In this document: in pieces, positions 17,462 to 26,045 of the stretch | Position numbering within the stretch: position 1 is the first letter of the stretch | How the letters are laid out: each line of letters begins with the position of its first letter | Assembly (NCBI RefSeq): GCF_944324505.1 | Contig: NZ_CALUWO010000005.1 | Span: 114,281 to 178,280 of the forward strand | Direction of reading: 5' to 3' | DNA length: 64,000 bases | Source: an uncultured Desulfovibrio sp. | Lineage (GTDB): Bacteria; Desulfobacterota; Desulfovibrionia; Desulfovibrionales; Desulfovibrionaceae | Made by a program: the position numbers and the translations under genes | Notes under the pieces: model-generated | Seen by the model: only the letters and a program-made list of their open reading frames with translations | Told to the model about the DNA's origin: nothing | Databases searched by the model: none

Positions 17462-17484
17462 AAAAAGGGGGGCCGAAGCCCCCC
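17462..17484 (-). terminator. Intrinsic terminator of tpa
   Basis: GGGGGGC (17467-17473), loop CGAA, GCCCCCC (17478-17484), with AAAAA on the left forming the U-tract of the minus-strand transcript. It lies 25 bases after the tpa stop and separates tpa from the BMP-type gene. Confidence 0.85.
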
Positions 17485-17509
17485 GTGGTTGCTGATGGAT
17501 GGAAGAGGA

Positions 17510-18880
17510 TTAGGCGCTGACCACAGCCAGAGCCTTGTCCAGCGCGGCCACAATGGCGTCGATGTCGTCCCTGGTGGAGATCAGGGCCGGGCTGAGGCAG
17601 AGGGTATTGTTGAATTCGCGGAAGCTGCGGGAGGTCTTGCCGATGATGACGCCCTGCTTGAAGCATTCGGCCACCACCTTGCCGGCCACGGCTTCGTCCA
17701 CGGGTTCCTTGGTGGCGCGGTCCTTCACCAGTTCCAGACCGGCGAAGAGACCCTTGCCGCGCACGTCGCCCACGATGGCGTACTTGCTCTTCAGGCCTTC
17801 CAGCCCTTCCATGAGGTGTTCGCCCTGCTTCACCACGTTGTCGAGCAGGTTTTCTTCCTCGATGATTTCCATGTTGGCCAGGGCCGCGGCCGGACCGGAG
17901 GTGCAGCCGCCGAAGGTGGAAATGTCGCGGAAGTAGGCGTCACGGTCGCTGGGATCGGCGATGAAGTCCTGGAAGACTTCTTCGGTGGTCACGGTGCAGC
18001 TGATGGGGGCATAGCCGGAGGCAACGCCCTTGGCCATGGTGACGATGTCGGGCTTCACGCCGAAGTGCTGGTAGCCGAACCACTTGCCGGTACGGCCAAG
18101 GCCGCAGACCACTTCGTCAATGATGAGCAGGATGCCGTACTTCTTGCAGATTTCCTGAATGGTTTCAAAGTAGCCGTCCGGGGGCACGATGACGCCGCCG
18201 CCGGCGGTAATGGGTTCAAGAATGACGCCGCCCACGGTATCGGGGTCTTCCTTCTGGATGACCTTTTCCATTTCCAGGGCGAACTTCTTGCCCAGATCGG
18301 TATTGTCGCTGTAGGGCGAGCGATAGGCGCAGCAGTCGGGGAAGGACACAAAGCCGGGCGTGAAGGGGCCGAACTGATTGCGGCGCTCAAACTGGCCGCA
18401 GGCGCTCAGCGTGGTGATGGTGGTGCCGTGGTAGTCACGCTCGCGGTACAGAATCTTGCTCTTTTTGCCGCCGTGCTTCAGGGCGGAGATCTGACGCACG
18501 ATCTTGAAGGCCTTTTCGTTGGCTTCGGAACCGGAGTTGGAGAGATACACTCGGCTCATGCCGGGCATCTTTTCGATGAGCTTCTTGGAGAACTGGATGG
18601 TCGGGATGTTGCCGTAGGCATTGGCAAAGTAGCAGAGCTTCTGCAGCTGATCCGCCACAGCCTTGACGATCTTTTCGCGGCCGTAGCCCACGTTGACCGT
18701 CCACACGCCGCCGGACACGGCATCAAGGTATTCCTTCCCGTACACGTCCGTGACGCGGTTGCCCTTGCCTTCGACGAAGATGACGGGATCGGAATTTTCG
18801 TACACCTTGTGCTGGGTCAGGTGGTGCCACACATACTTCTTGTCAGTGGAAATCAGATCGGCAGCATTGAAATCAGCCAT
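17510..18880 (-). CDS. tpa: Taurine:pyruvate aminotransferase (class III PLP enzyme)
   Basis: A 456-residue class III aminotransferase. The opening YVWHHLTQHKVYENSDP and the block DAVSGGVWTVNVGYGRE strongly resemble the Bilophila taurine:pyruvate aminotransferase as I recall it. RERDYHGTT, IDEVVCGLGRTG (D255 for the PLP nitrogen) and MAKGVASGY (K284, Schiff base) resemble it too. Tpa moves the amino group of taurine to pyruvate, giving sulfoacetaldehyde and alanine. Start at 18880 has GGAGG seven bases upstream; an in-frame ATG at 18898 is the alternative. A good promoter lies at 18990-19018. Ald nearby can recycle alanine. Other omega-amino donors remain possible, so substrate is inferred. 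Confidence 0.87.
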   Translation of the reverse strand: MADFNAADLISTDKKYVWHHLTQHKVYENSDPVIFVEGKGNRVTDVYGKEYLDAVSGGVWTVNVGYGREKIVKAVADQLQKLCYFANAYGNIPTIQFSKKLIEKMPGMSRVYLSNSGSEANEKAFKIVRQISALKHGGKKSKILYRERDYHGTTITTLSACGQFERRNQFGPFTPGFVSFPDCCAYRSPYSDNTDLGKKFALEMEKVIQKEDPDTVGGVILEPITAGGGVIVPPDGYFETIQEICKKYGILLIIDEVVCGLGRTGKWFGYQHFGVKPDIVTMAKGVASGYAPISCTVTTEEVFQDFIADPSDRDAYFRDISTFGGCTSGPAAALANMEIIEEENLLDNVVKQGEHLMEGLEGLKSKYAIVGDVRGKGLFAGLELVKDRATKEPVDEAVAGKVVAECFKQGVIIGKTSRSFREFNNTLCLSPALISTRDDIDAIVAALDKALAVVSA

Positions 18881-18989
18881 GGTAGCCTCCAATGTCATTA
18901 TAAAATGGTCCTGGGCCAATCCCATAATGAAAACGTGCACCAGCGTCCGTGCGACTCCGCCGAAACCGTTCACGCCTTCGCTACGAGCA

Positions 18990-19018
18990 CTGATATGAGT
19001 TTTGGGATGCCTTGTCAA
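18990..19018 (-). promoter_or_regulatory. Sigma-70-type promoter of tpa
   Basis: Minus-strand TTGACA (19018-19013) and TATCAG (18995-18990) with a 17-base spacer. The predicted leader is about 105 bases. An AT-rich block lies just upstream at 19020-19070. Confidence 0.6.
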
Positions 19019-19163
19019 CCAGATTGGATTTTTTTCTTAATTTATTGATTTAATTGGTAAAAAAATGAGCATTTCGGCCATTTTCGCCGCATGTTTTCCA
19101 GCGGCTGCGATGCTTCTGCCGGCCTGCATTGATAAGAGGCCCCCGGAAGCCGGAAGGGAAAAA

Positions 19164-19178
19164 TGCCTGAATCAGGCA
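19164..19178. repeat. Inverted repeat TGCCTGA-A-TCAGGCA upstream of hydG
   Basis: A perfect 7-base dyad around one base, flanked by A-runs on both sides, in the 477-base divergent gap between tpa (minus) and hydG (plus). It looks like a binding site for a dimeric regulator. No regulator gene is adjacent and the owner is unknown. The rest of this gap shows only the tpa promoter and AT-rich DNA. Confidence 0.4.
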
Positions 19179-19357
19179 AAAAAAGCGGCATACTGTGAAA
19201 AAAAGCGCTAGCTTTGTACGGACAAGGCTGCTATATTTCCCCCTGTTACGGATGCAGCGCCCGCAGCGGACGCGCCGGGTGCGGTGCGTCGTTCCGCGCT
19301 GTGCTTTCTGTCTACCATCCGGCAGGTGCATGCCTGCCGCGTTTCGAGGTCGCAACC

Positions 19358-20755
19358 ATGTCACAGTTCACTCCTCCCGCGTGGCTGGATATCCGCGCCA
19401 TTGAGGAGGCCCTCGCCTGCGCCGTGGCGCCTGATGCCGCCCGCCTGCGGGCCATTCTTGACAAGTCCCTGGCCATGCAGTCCCTGAGTCTGGCCGAGAT
19501 TGCCACGCTCATGCGCGTTACGGATCCCGATGCCCTCAGCATGCTCATGCAGGCGGCCGATGCCGTGAAGCAGCGCGTCTACGGGGACCGCATCGTGCTT
19601 TCCGCGCCCCTGCATCTCACCAATCACTGCGGCAGCGAATGTGTCTACTGTGCCAACCGGCGGGGCAATACCATGGTGCAGCGCTGCTACATGACCTCCG
19701 TGGACATCCGCGATGCGGCGCGCAAGCTCGTCCGGCAGGGGCACAAGCGCGTCTTTCTGGTGACAGGGCAGCTGCCCAATGCCGATATCGAATATCTGGC
19801 CGAGGCCATCAGCATCCTGTATACGGTATATGATGAGTCGGACGGCGAGATCCGCCGGGTCAACGTCAATGTGGGGCCGCTCTCTGCCGCGGACTATGCC
19901 GAGCTGCGTGCCGTGGATGTGGGGTCCGTGCTGCTCTATCAGGATACCTACCATCCGGAGCAGTATGCCGCCATGCACCGTTCCGGCCCCAAGGCCGATT
20001 ACAACCGGCGCATCAACGGGCCGGATGTGGCCCTGTCCGCCGGCATGGGGGATGTGGGGCTGGGCCTGCTGCTGGGGCTGGCGCCCTGGCAGTTTGACGT
20101 GCTGGCCCTGTCACTGCATGCGGCCCACCTGGTGCGCGTCTACGGCACGGGCGGGCATACGGTGAGCATGCACCGCCTGCGTCCCGCCCCCGGCGGTCTG
20201 GAACAGGCCCCCTTCCCGGTGAGTGACCAGGACTTTCTGCGCTGCGTGGCCATTACCCGGCTGGCCATTCCCTATACGGGCATCATTCTCAGCACGCGCG
20301 AGCCGTCCGGCCTGTGGCGTGACGGGTGCAGCGTGGGCTGTTCGCAGCTGCTGACGGGCAGTGTGGCCAATCCCTACGCGGACTGGAGTCCCCTGCCCGG
20401 CCCGGGTGGGGTGCCTTTCCCCATCGGGGAGAACTGCCACGTGGATGACGTGGTCAGCTTTCTGCTGGAAGAGGCCAGGCATTTGCCGTCGTTCTGCACG
20501 GCCTGTCCGCGCCTGGGGCGCAGCGGGGTGGAGTTCCTTTCCATGGTGCGCGAAAGCGGCATGAAGGGGCAGTGCGGTCCCAATTCCATGGCGTCCTTCT
20601 TGGAATTTCTGCTCAACTATGCCACGCCGGTCACGCGCCGGCTGGGTGAGGCCCTCATTGCCGAAAAGCTGGCCGCCATGCCCGAGCCGGACAAGGGCGC
20701 TGCCGAGCGCCTGTTGCAGAAGGTGCGGGCCGGCCGGGTGGACGAGTTCATCTAG
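19358..20755 (+). CDS. hydG: [FeFe]-hydrogenase maturase HydG
   Basis: HydG is a radical-SAM tyrosine lyase that makes CO and cyanide ligands for the H-cluster. The 465-residue protein has the CX3CX2C SAM cluster (C91, C95, C98) and the diagnostic C-terminal CX2CX22C (C380, C383, C406), which separates HydG from its relative ThiH. The start at 19358 (MSQFTPPAWL) has GAGG upstream; the open frame further upstream lacks one. HydE, HydF and hydrogenase genes are not in the window. It follows the divergent tpa and precedes the unknown 1013-residue gene by 394 bases. Confidence 0.93.
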   Translation: MSQFTPPAWLDIRAIEEALACAVAPDAARLRAILDKSLAMQSLSLAEIATLMRVTDPDALSMLMQAADAVKQRVYGDRIVLSAPLHLTNHCGSECVYCANRRGNTMVQRCYMTSVDIRDAARKLVRQGHKRVFLVTGQLPNADIEYLAEAISILYTVYDESDGEIRRVNVNVGPLSAADYAELRAVDVGSVLLYQDTYHPEQYAAMHRSGPKADYNRRINGPDVALSAGMGDVGLGLLLGLAPWQFDVLALSLHAAHLVRVYGTGGHTVSMHRLRPAPGGLEQAPFPVSDQDFLRCVAITRLAIPYTGIILSTREPSGLWRDGCSVGCSQLLTGSVANPYADWSPLPGPGGVPFPIGENCHVDDVVSFLLEEARHLPSFCTACPRLGRSGVEFLSMVRESGMKGQCGPNSMASFLEFLLNYATPVTRRLGEALIAEKLAAMPEPDKGAAERLLQKVRAGRVDEFI

Positions 20756-20998
20756 GGGCGGCTGGCTGCCGTTTCGGGCCGCAGACACATGACAGACGGC
20801 GCAGGAGGACCTGTGTCCGGGCGCATGATCCCGGCGGCCGGCTGCCGGGGAAATGCCGCGGCCTGCCCGGCCATGCTGTAACCTTCCCATGCCCGCATGC
20901 GGGAAAGGGGGGAGTCTCTGCCAGCGCGGGCGGGGACCCCTGCCCCCGGAAGTGCCTCGCCCTGTGGTCAGATCGCCTGCCGGCACACGCGGGCCGGG

Positions 20999-21028
20999 CC
21001 TGGACTGACCTGGACTGGCCTGGACTGG
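20999..21028. repeat. Three tandem copies of a 10-base unit CCTGGACTGR
   Basis: CCTGGACTGA at 20999, then CCTGGACTGG at 21009 and 21019, in the 394-base gap after hydG. It shares the ACTGG core and the 10-base period with the repeats near 14350. The rest of the gap is GC-rich; I see no gene in it. Confidence 0.6.
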
Positions 21029-21149
21029 ACAAGGTGCGCCGGGTCTGCGAGAGTACAGCTTCCGGTGATCGGAATTTTCAGAAACGAACAGGGGGTCGCC
21101 TGCGGGCGGCCCCTTGCTGTTCGGTAACGACGGTGCGCGGAGGAAGAGC

Positions 21150-24100
21150 ATGAAGGGCAGAAGGCACATGAGCCTGTATTTTGACCAGCAGGACAGGGAG
21201 ATTCTCAGCCTGGTAAACAGGATTCTCGATGCGCCCAGTGCGGCCTTTGTGGAAGGTCTCATCGAGCCGGAGCTGCACCCGCACGGCATTCAGGAAATGG
21301 TCACCTCGCAGGCTTCGCGCATGGCGGCGGCCACGGTGAACCTGCTGCGCAATCTGGAAGGGGGCGGATCCAGTGCCCGCGGACGCCTGTGCGCCCTGCA
21401 GACGTTGTTTGACGAGGTCATGGCCAGCGCCCATTCCTGGCTGCGGCGCAATACGGCCCGCGTGCTGTTGCAGATCATGAAGGAAATGGTGCGCGCCCAC
21501 GGCGACACACAGGAACAGCTGCGCCTGGCCCGGGCCTTCCGGCAGACGGCGCTGGGCAGGCCGCGTGTGGTGCGTCGCATGCTGGCGCTGTATCATCTGG
21601 CCGAAATGCCGGAGGACTGGAACCAGGTTGCCTTTGACAATCATGTGTATGATGTGAACACCAAGGGGCGCAAGACTCCCACGCATCTCATCATGGATGC
21701 CTGGATCAAGGGCATGGGCTGTCTCACGGTCCTGTATGACAACTGCATTGAAATGGAGGCCGCCGGAGAGCTGCTGGAGGCGGCGGCCATCACCGGCATG
21801 AAGGTGCGCGTGGGCATTGAATACCGGGTACCCTTTTACGGCCGCTATGTGAGCCTGCTCTGGGTGCCGCGGGGCTTCAGTTCCAGCCGTGACTTCATGG
21901 CCTTCATGGACAGTCCGGCCATGCAGGCCATGCAGCAGCGCGGCCGCGGCGTGCTGCACTGGCTGCGCGAGCATGCCATGCAGGTGCTTGAATGCTGGAA
22001 TGACCGGCAGCGTCCTGAGCTGGAAGCCCGCTGGAAGGTCAGCATTCCGCCTGCCAGCGTGGAGGACTTCCTGGATTTTCTGGGCCGGCACCACTCCTTC
22101 ATGCTGCGCCTGGCCGAATATCTGCATCAGCTGGTGCTGCCTGCCCTGCGGCAACGGGCGCAGCAGCTGGCGCCGCTGGCGGCAGGGGGCGATGCTGCGG
22201 CCCGGGCCGAAATCGACGAGCTGGAGCATCTGACATCGGATGTTATTCTGCACAGCTGGCTGTCGGTGGACAAATTTCCCGAGCTGCCCGACGTGCAGGT
22301 GCCCTCCCTGGAGGAAAGTGTTCCCGAACTGCGCCGCATCTCCATGGGCGAACTGGTGCGCCAGCTGCGCGCGCTGACGCCGGGCTATCGTCTGACGCTC
22401 TGCACCGACGGCCTGGATGCTGCCGATGTCATCGAACTGATCTGGGATTGCCAGGGAGGCATCACCCATCTTGAACTGTTCAACACCAAGAGCTGGATGG
22501 CCGGGGAGCTGACGCACATCCGCGAAATCAGCGAATTGCAGCAGATTCTCAATCACGGTATGGGGCCGCACATGAAGCAGATGGTGCGGCAGATCATCCG
22601 GCGCCTGGAGGCAGAGCACAACGAGGAGCGGCTGCCCAAGTTTCAGGAGATCCTGCGCGACATCCCCCAGCTCTGGGAAACCTACCGGCACACGCCCCTC
22701 AAGACCCGCCTGGGCAGCAATGCCGCCACGCGCCTGCGCACCTTCGGCATGGGGCTGGCCATTCGGGAGACGCTGCCCCGGCGTGGTGTGGCGGCCCTGA
22801 GCGGCAAGAATGCCTCCACACCGCCCATTCCCATCTATTCTCCGGTGGAGGAGCACTTTTCCTATACCGAGCCGGAGCATCCCACGCCCTGCCAGCAGGC
22901 TTTGTCCCGGCTGCGCTTTCTGCCGGGGGGCAACCACCTGGGCATGGAGCGGCACCGCTGTTGGGTTGCCGCCAGCGAAGGCTGCCGCTACGCCCCTGAC
23001 GGCAATATCCTTGCCCTGGGCGGTCACAGCATTCCGGCGCCCAATGCGCTGCTGCCGCCTGCGGAAACGCACCACCCCAGGCCGGGCCTGGGGCAGCTCA
23101 ACAGCGCGGTATGTGATACGCTCAAGGTGCTGGCGGGCTTTTTTCCGGCCTTTTTCACCTTTTTGTATACGCAGGAATGGTGGGTGCTGGCCTGGTTCGG
23201 GGCATTTATCTGGTTCGGTATCACCGGCGTGCGCAATGTGCTGCAAATGGTCATGGCCGCACAGGGCTTTACGCGGGGGTCTCTTACACACTGGAAGGAG
23301 CATGTCAGCGTTACACGGCTCTGTGATTCGCTTATGTTCACCGGTATATCCGTTCTTTTGCTTGAGGGTATCCTGCGCGTACTTATCCTGCAAGACATCT
23401 TCGGTATAACAATTGCCGACAGTCCCATTATTGTTTTTTCCGTTCTCAACATTATCAACGGCTTCTATATATTTTCGCACAACGTCTTTCGTGGCTTTCC
23501 GCGTACAGCATCAATAGGAAATCTGTTTCGCAGTATTCTGGCCATTCCCGTTTCTTCGCTGGGCAATACCTGCCTATTCTATCTGCTGCTCTTTTGCGGC
23601 ATTGCCGATCCGCTTGTGTATCTGACCCCCAGTGCGGCCATCGTTTCCAAGCTGGCGTCGGATGCGGTGGCGGCACTCATCGAAGGTTTTGCCGACAGCC
23701 AGGCTAACCTGCGCATGCGTCGGCGGGACTACTGGCAGAAGCTGCGGCGGGTTTTTGACTGTGCCACCCGACTGGAGCTGCTCTTTCCGCGGGAAGACGC
23801 GCTCAACAAGCTGGCCCGTCCCGGGGGGCTGGGTGGTCGGGGCGGACCGGAGGCGGCCCGCCTGGAACGGGCGCTGATCATCAGCGCACTGGACCTCCAG
23901 TACTTCTGGTTTTACCAGCCGCGTGCCCAGGAAGCCTTCCGACAGGTGCTGCGAAGCATGTCTCCGGCGGATTTGAGGGTGTTCTTTCGTTCCCAATTGG
24001 TCCTTTTGCGGGAAAAAGAGATCAGTCAGCTCATGGTAAATGGCCTTCTTGGGCATAACTTTTCGAAACCGTTGGTCTTTTTTCTTAATAACAATGGCAG

Positions 24101-24191
24101 CTACTTGAGGGCCATGACCCGTCTGTGCCGCATTGCCGAGGGAAGGAGCGCACATGCCGCTGCCGAAGGCAGAACGGGGCAGACTGCATGA
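21150..24191 (+). CDS. Large protein of unknown function: degenerate PHP-like segment plus C-terminal multi-helix membrane domain
   Basis: I do not recognise this 1013-residue protein as a named family. GGAGGA precedes the ATG at 21150. Residues 162-230 read like a PHP phosphoesterase fold (NHVYDVNTKGRKTPTHLIMDAWIKGM, then AGELLEAAAITGMKVRVGIEY). The metal-binding histidines expected in DxHxH are mostly replaced, so it may be catalytically dead. A second soluble part (about 400-520) has LTLCTDGLDAADVIELIWDC and HMKQMVRQIIRR. Residues about 655-825 contain roughly five membrane helices, followed by a cytosolic tail of about 190 residues. The membrane-coding DNA at 23280-23600 is poorer in GC than the rest. 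Stands alone between hydG and the alcohol dehydrogenase. Confidence 0.8.
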   Translation: MKGRRHMSLYFDQQDREILSLVNRILDAPSAAFVEGLIEPELHPHGIQEMVTSQASRMAAATVNLLRNLEGGGSSARGRLCALQTLFDEVMASAHSWLRRNTARVLLQIMKEMVRAHGDTQEQLRLARAFRQTALGRPRVVRRMLALYHLAEMPEDWNQVAFDNHVYDVNTKGRKTPTHLIMDAWIKGMGCLTVLYDNCIEMEAAGELLEAAAITGMKVRVGIEYRVPFYGRYVSLLWVPRGFSSSRDFMAFMDSPAMQAMQQRGRGVLHWLREHAMQVLECWNDRQRPELEARWKVSIPPASVEDFLDFLGRHHSFMLRLAEYLHQLVLPALRQRAQQLAPLAAGGDAAARAEIDELEHLTSDVILHSWLSVDKFPELPDVQVPSLEESVPELRRISMGELVRQLRALTPGYRLTLCTDGLDAADVIELIWDCQGGITHLELFNTKSWMAGELTHIREISELQQILNHGMGPHMKQMVRQIIRRLEAEHNEERLPKFQEILRDIPQLWETYRHTPLKTRLGSNAATRLRTFGMGLAIRETLPRRGVAALSGKNASTPPIPIYSPVEEHFSYTEPEHPTPCQQALSRLRFLPGGNHLGMERHRCWVAASEGCRYAPDGNILALGGHSIPAPNALLPPAETHHPRPGLGQLNSAVCDTLKVLAGFFPAFFTFLYTQEWWVLAWFGAFIWFGITGVRNVLQMVMAAQGFTRGSLTHWKEHVSVTRLCDSLMFTGISVLLLEGILRVLILQDIFGITIADSPIIVFSVLNIINGFYIFSHNVFRGFPRTASIGNLFRSILAIPVSSLGNTCLFYLLLFCGIADPLVYLTPSAAIVSKLASDAVAALIEGFADSQANLRMRRRDYWQKLRRVFDCATRLELLFPREDALNKLARPGGLGGRGGPEAARLERALIISALDLQYFWFYQPRAQEAFRQVLRSMSPADLRVFFRSQLVLLREKEISQLMVNGLLGHNFSKPLVFFLNNNGSYLRAMTRLCRIAEGRSAHAAAEGRTGQTA

Positions 24192-24396
24192 AAGCCCTGA
24201 TACAGGCCTGTTTTCCGTATTGTCGTCTGTATGAGCGTTTTTTAACTGTTCACTCAAACAGTCTTGTGATTTTTTTATATTATGCAAAAAATTGGAAAAA
24301 AAACTTGTCATATTATGAGGCCTAACGTAACGTAGTGACGTACCAAACAATAAACACACCGTATGAGCAACTGCGGTAGAAAAAAAGGAGTCGGTT
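24192..24396 (+). promoter_or_regulatory. AT-rich upstream region of the iron alcohol dehydrogenase
   Basis: Two hundred bases with long T and A tracts (24240-24320), then three copies of ACGTA at 24325, 24330 and 24338, then GGAG before the ATG at 24397. Several TATTAT/TATATT-like hexamers exist but I cannot choose a single promoter. The AT content and spacing fit a strongly expressed, regulated gene. Confidence 0.45.
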
Positions 24397-25599
24397 ATGA
24401 GCACGGATATGAAGAGCATGCACATGGGTCAGATCACCTCATTCTTCATCCCCAACGTAACGCTGGTGGGTGAAAACTGCTGCACCGAAATCCCCAAGCG
24501 CCTCAAGAATATCGGCGGCAAGCGTCCGCTCATCGTGACCGACAAGGGCATTGTCAACTGCGGCATCCTGAAACACATCACGGACATTCTGGACAAGGCC
24601 CGTATGAAGTACGTCGTGTATGACGGTACGGTGCCCAATCCCACGGACGCCAATGTGGCGGAAGCCACGGCGCTGTACAAGGAAAACAAGTGCGACAGCC
24701 TCATTACCCTGGGTGGCGGCAGCTCGCATGACTGCGGCAAGGGCGTGGGCTTTGTGGTCAGCAACGGCGGCACCATCCACGACTACGAAGGCGTGGACAA
24801 GTCCTCCAAGCCCTTCCCGCCCTATGTGGCTGTGAACACCACGGCCGGTACGGCCTCGGAAATGACCCGTTTCTGCATCATCACCGACCTGTCCCGCAGG
24901 GTGAAGATGGCCATTGTGGACTGGCGCTGCACCCCCAGCGTGGCCATTGACGACCCGGTGCTCATGATGAACATGCCGTCTTCCCTCACGGCGGCCACCG
25001 GCATGGATGCCCTGACCCACGCCATCGAAGCCTATGTGTCCACCGCTGCCACGCCCATGACCGACGCCTGCGCTGAAAAGGCCATGGAATACATCAACCG
25101 TTACCTGCGCCGTTCCGTGGCCTGTGGCGCCAAGGACAAGGAAGCCCGCGAAGGCATGTGCTATGCCCAGTATCTCGCCGGTATGGCCTTCAACAATGCC
25201 AGCCTCGGCCATGTGCATGCCATGGCGCATCAGCTGGGCGGTTTCTATGACCTGCCGCACGGCGAATGCAATGCCATTCTGCTGCCCCATGTGTGCAATT
25301 ACAACCTGATTGCTGCCCGCCGCCGCTTCGGCCGTATTGCCAAGCTCCTGGGCGAACGCGTGGACAACCTGAGCGCCCATGAAGCCTCGGAACGCGCCAT
25401 CGTCGCCATCAACATCCTGTCCAAGGATGTGAGCATCCCCACCGGCCTTGTTGCCCTGGGCAAGAAGTACGGCAAGGAAGTGCGTGAAGAAGACATTCCC
25501 ACCATGACGGCCAACGCCCAGAAGGACGCCTGCGGTCTGACCAACCCCCGCATCATGACGGATGCCGCTGTGGCCGCCATTTACAAGGCTGCCATGTAG
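24397..25599 (+). CDS. Iron-containing alcohol dehydrogenase (ethanol or sulfoacetaldehyde type)
   Basis: A 400-residue group III dehydrogenase. The nucleotide motif GGGSSHD lies at 107-113. Metal ligands D204, H208, H274 and H288 occur in GMDALTHAIEAY and HVHAMAHQLGGFYDLPHG. Members interconvert aldehydes and alcohols with NAD(H). In Desulfovibrio a close type is a major ethanol dehydrogenase. In Bilophila a member (SarD) reduces sulfoacetaldehyde to isethionate after Tpa. The gene is 5.5 kb from tpa and not in its transcript, so both roles remain open. GGAG lies six bases before the ATG, and a strong bidirectional terminator follows. Single-gene unit. Confidence 0.9.
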   Translation: MSTDMKSMHMGQITSFFIPNVTLVGENCCTEIPKRLKNIGGKRPLIVTDKGIVNCGILKHITDILDKARMKYVVYDGTVPNPTDANVAEATALYKENKCDSLITLGGGSSHDCGKGVGFVVSNGGTIHDYEGVDKSSKPFPPYVAVNTTAGTASEMTRFCIITDLSRRVKMAIVDWRCTPSVAIDDPVLMMNMPSSLTAATGMDALTHAIEAYVSTAATPMTDACAEKAMEYINRYLRRSVACGAKDKEAREGMCYAQYLAGMAFNNASLGHVHAMAHQLGGFYDLPHGECNAILLPHVCNYNLIAARRRFGRIAKLLGERVDNLSAHEASERAIVAINILSKDVSIPTGLVALGKKYGKEVREEDIPTMTANAQKDACGLTNPRIMTDAAVAAIYKAAM

Positions 25600-25621
25600 C
25601 GCATCGCTCTTCCCGTGCAAT

Positions 25622-25648
25622 GAAAAAGGCCCCGCAAGGGGCCTTTTT
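25622..25648. terminator. Bidirectional intrinsic terminator after the alcohol dehydrogenase
   Basis: AAAAAGGCCCC, loop GCAA, GGGGCCTTTTT: a near-perfect hairpin with A- and T-runs, 23 bases after the stop. Confidence 0.92.
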
Positions 25649-25650
25649 CA

Positions 25651-26045
25651 TTGCCGGAACCGGACATCTTCACACCGGGAAAGGGAGTTCGTCGGTACGG
25701 GGCATGGCAGAGGCGCGCTCTGGCGTTGCAGTCGCCCGCAGGAGGAGATGCCGCTGTTTTCGCATACCGGGCGCCGGCCGCGCATTGCGGCACGGCGGTC
25801 GGCCTGCCGTGTGCCCGTTTTCCTGAACGGGAAGAGAAAACGGGGATGCCGCACACAGGACGACATCCCCGGAAACATCTGTGGAGAAACAGCGGGAAAG
25901 GCGCGAGATACGCAGGGCCGTGGATCATGCCGCGTGAGCAGCGGCAGCCCGGCATCTGTTGCCGCGGTTCATGGTACGGCCGTCATCCGGCTGCCGGAGG
26001 CGGCGGCTGCCGCTCCCCAGTGCCCGGGCCGCAGGCGGGATGGCG
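25651..26045. other. Intergenic stretch between the alcohol dehydrogenase terminator and yedF
   Basis: Nearly 400 bases. A plus-strand frame covers 25651-26142 but has no domain, composition or ribosome site that I trust, and it runs into yedF on the other strand. An inverted repeat CCCGTTTTC (25814-25822) / GAAAACGGG (25836-25844) with a 13-base loop is the only structure seen. Confidence 0.4.

Noticed and set aside
21078..23480. An 800-codon minus-strand frame opposite the 1013-residue protein
   Set aside because: Biased shadow composition and no ribosome site; the plus-strand frame has a good start, membrane helices and normal codon use.
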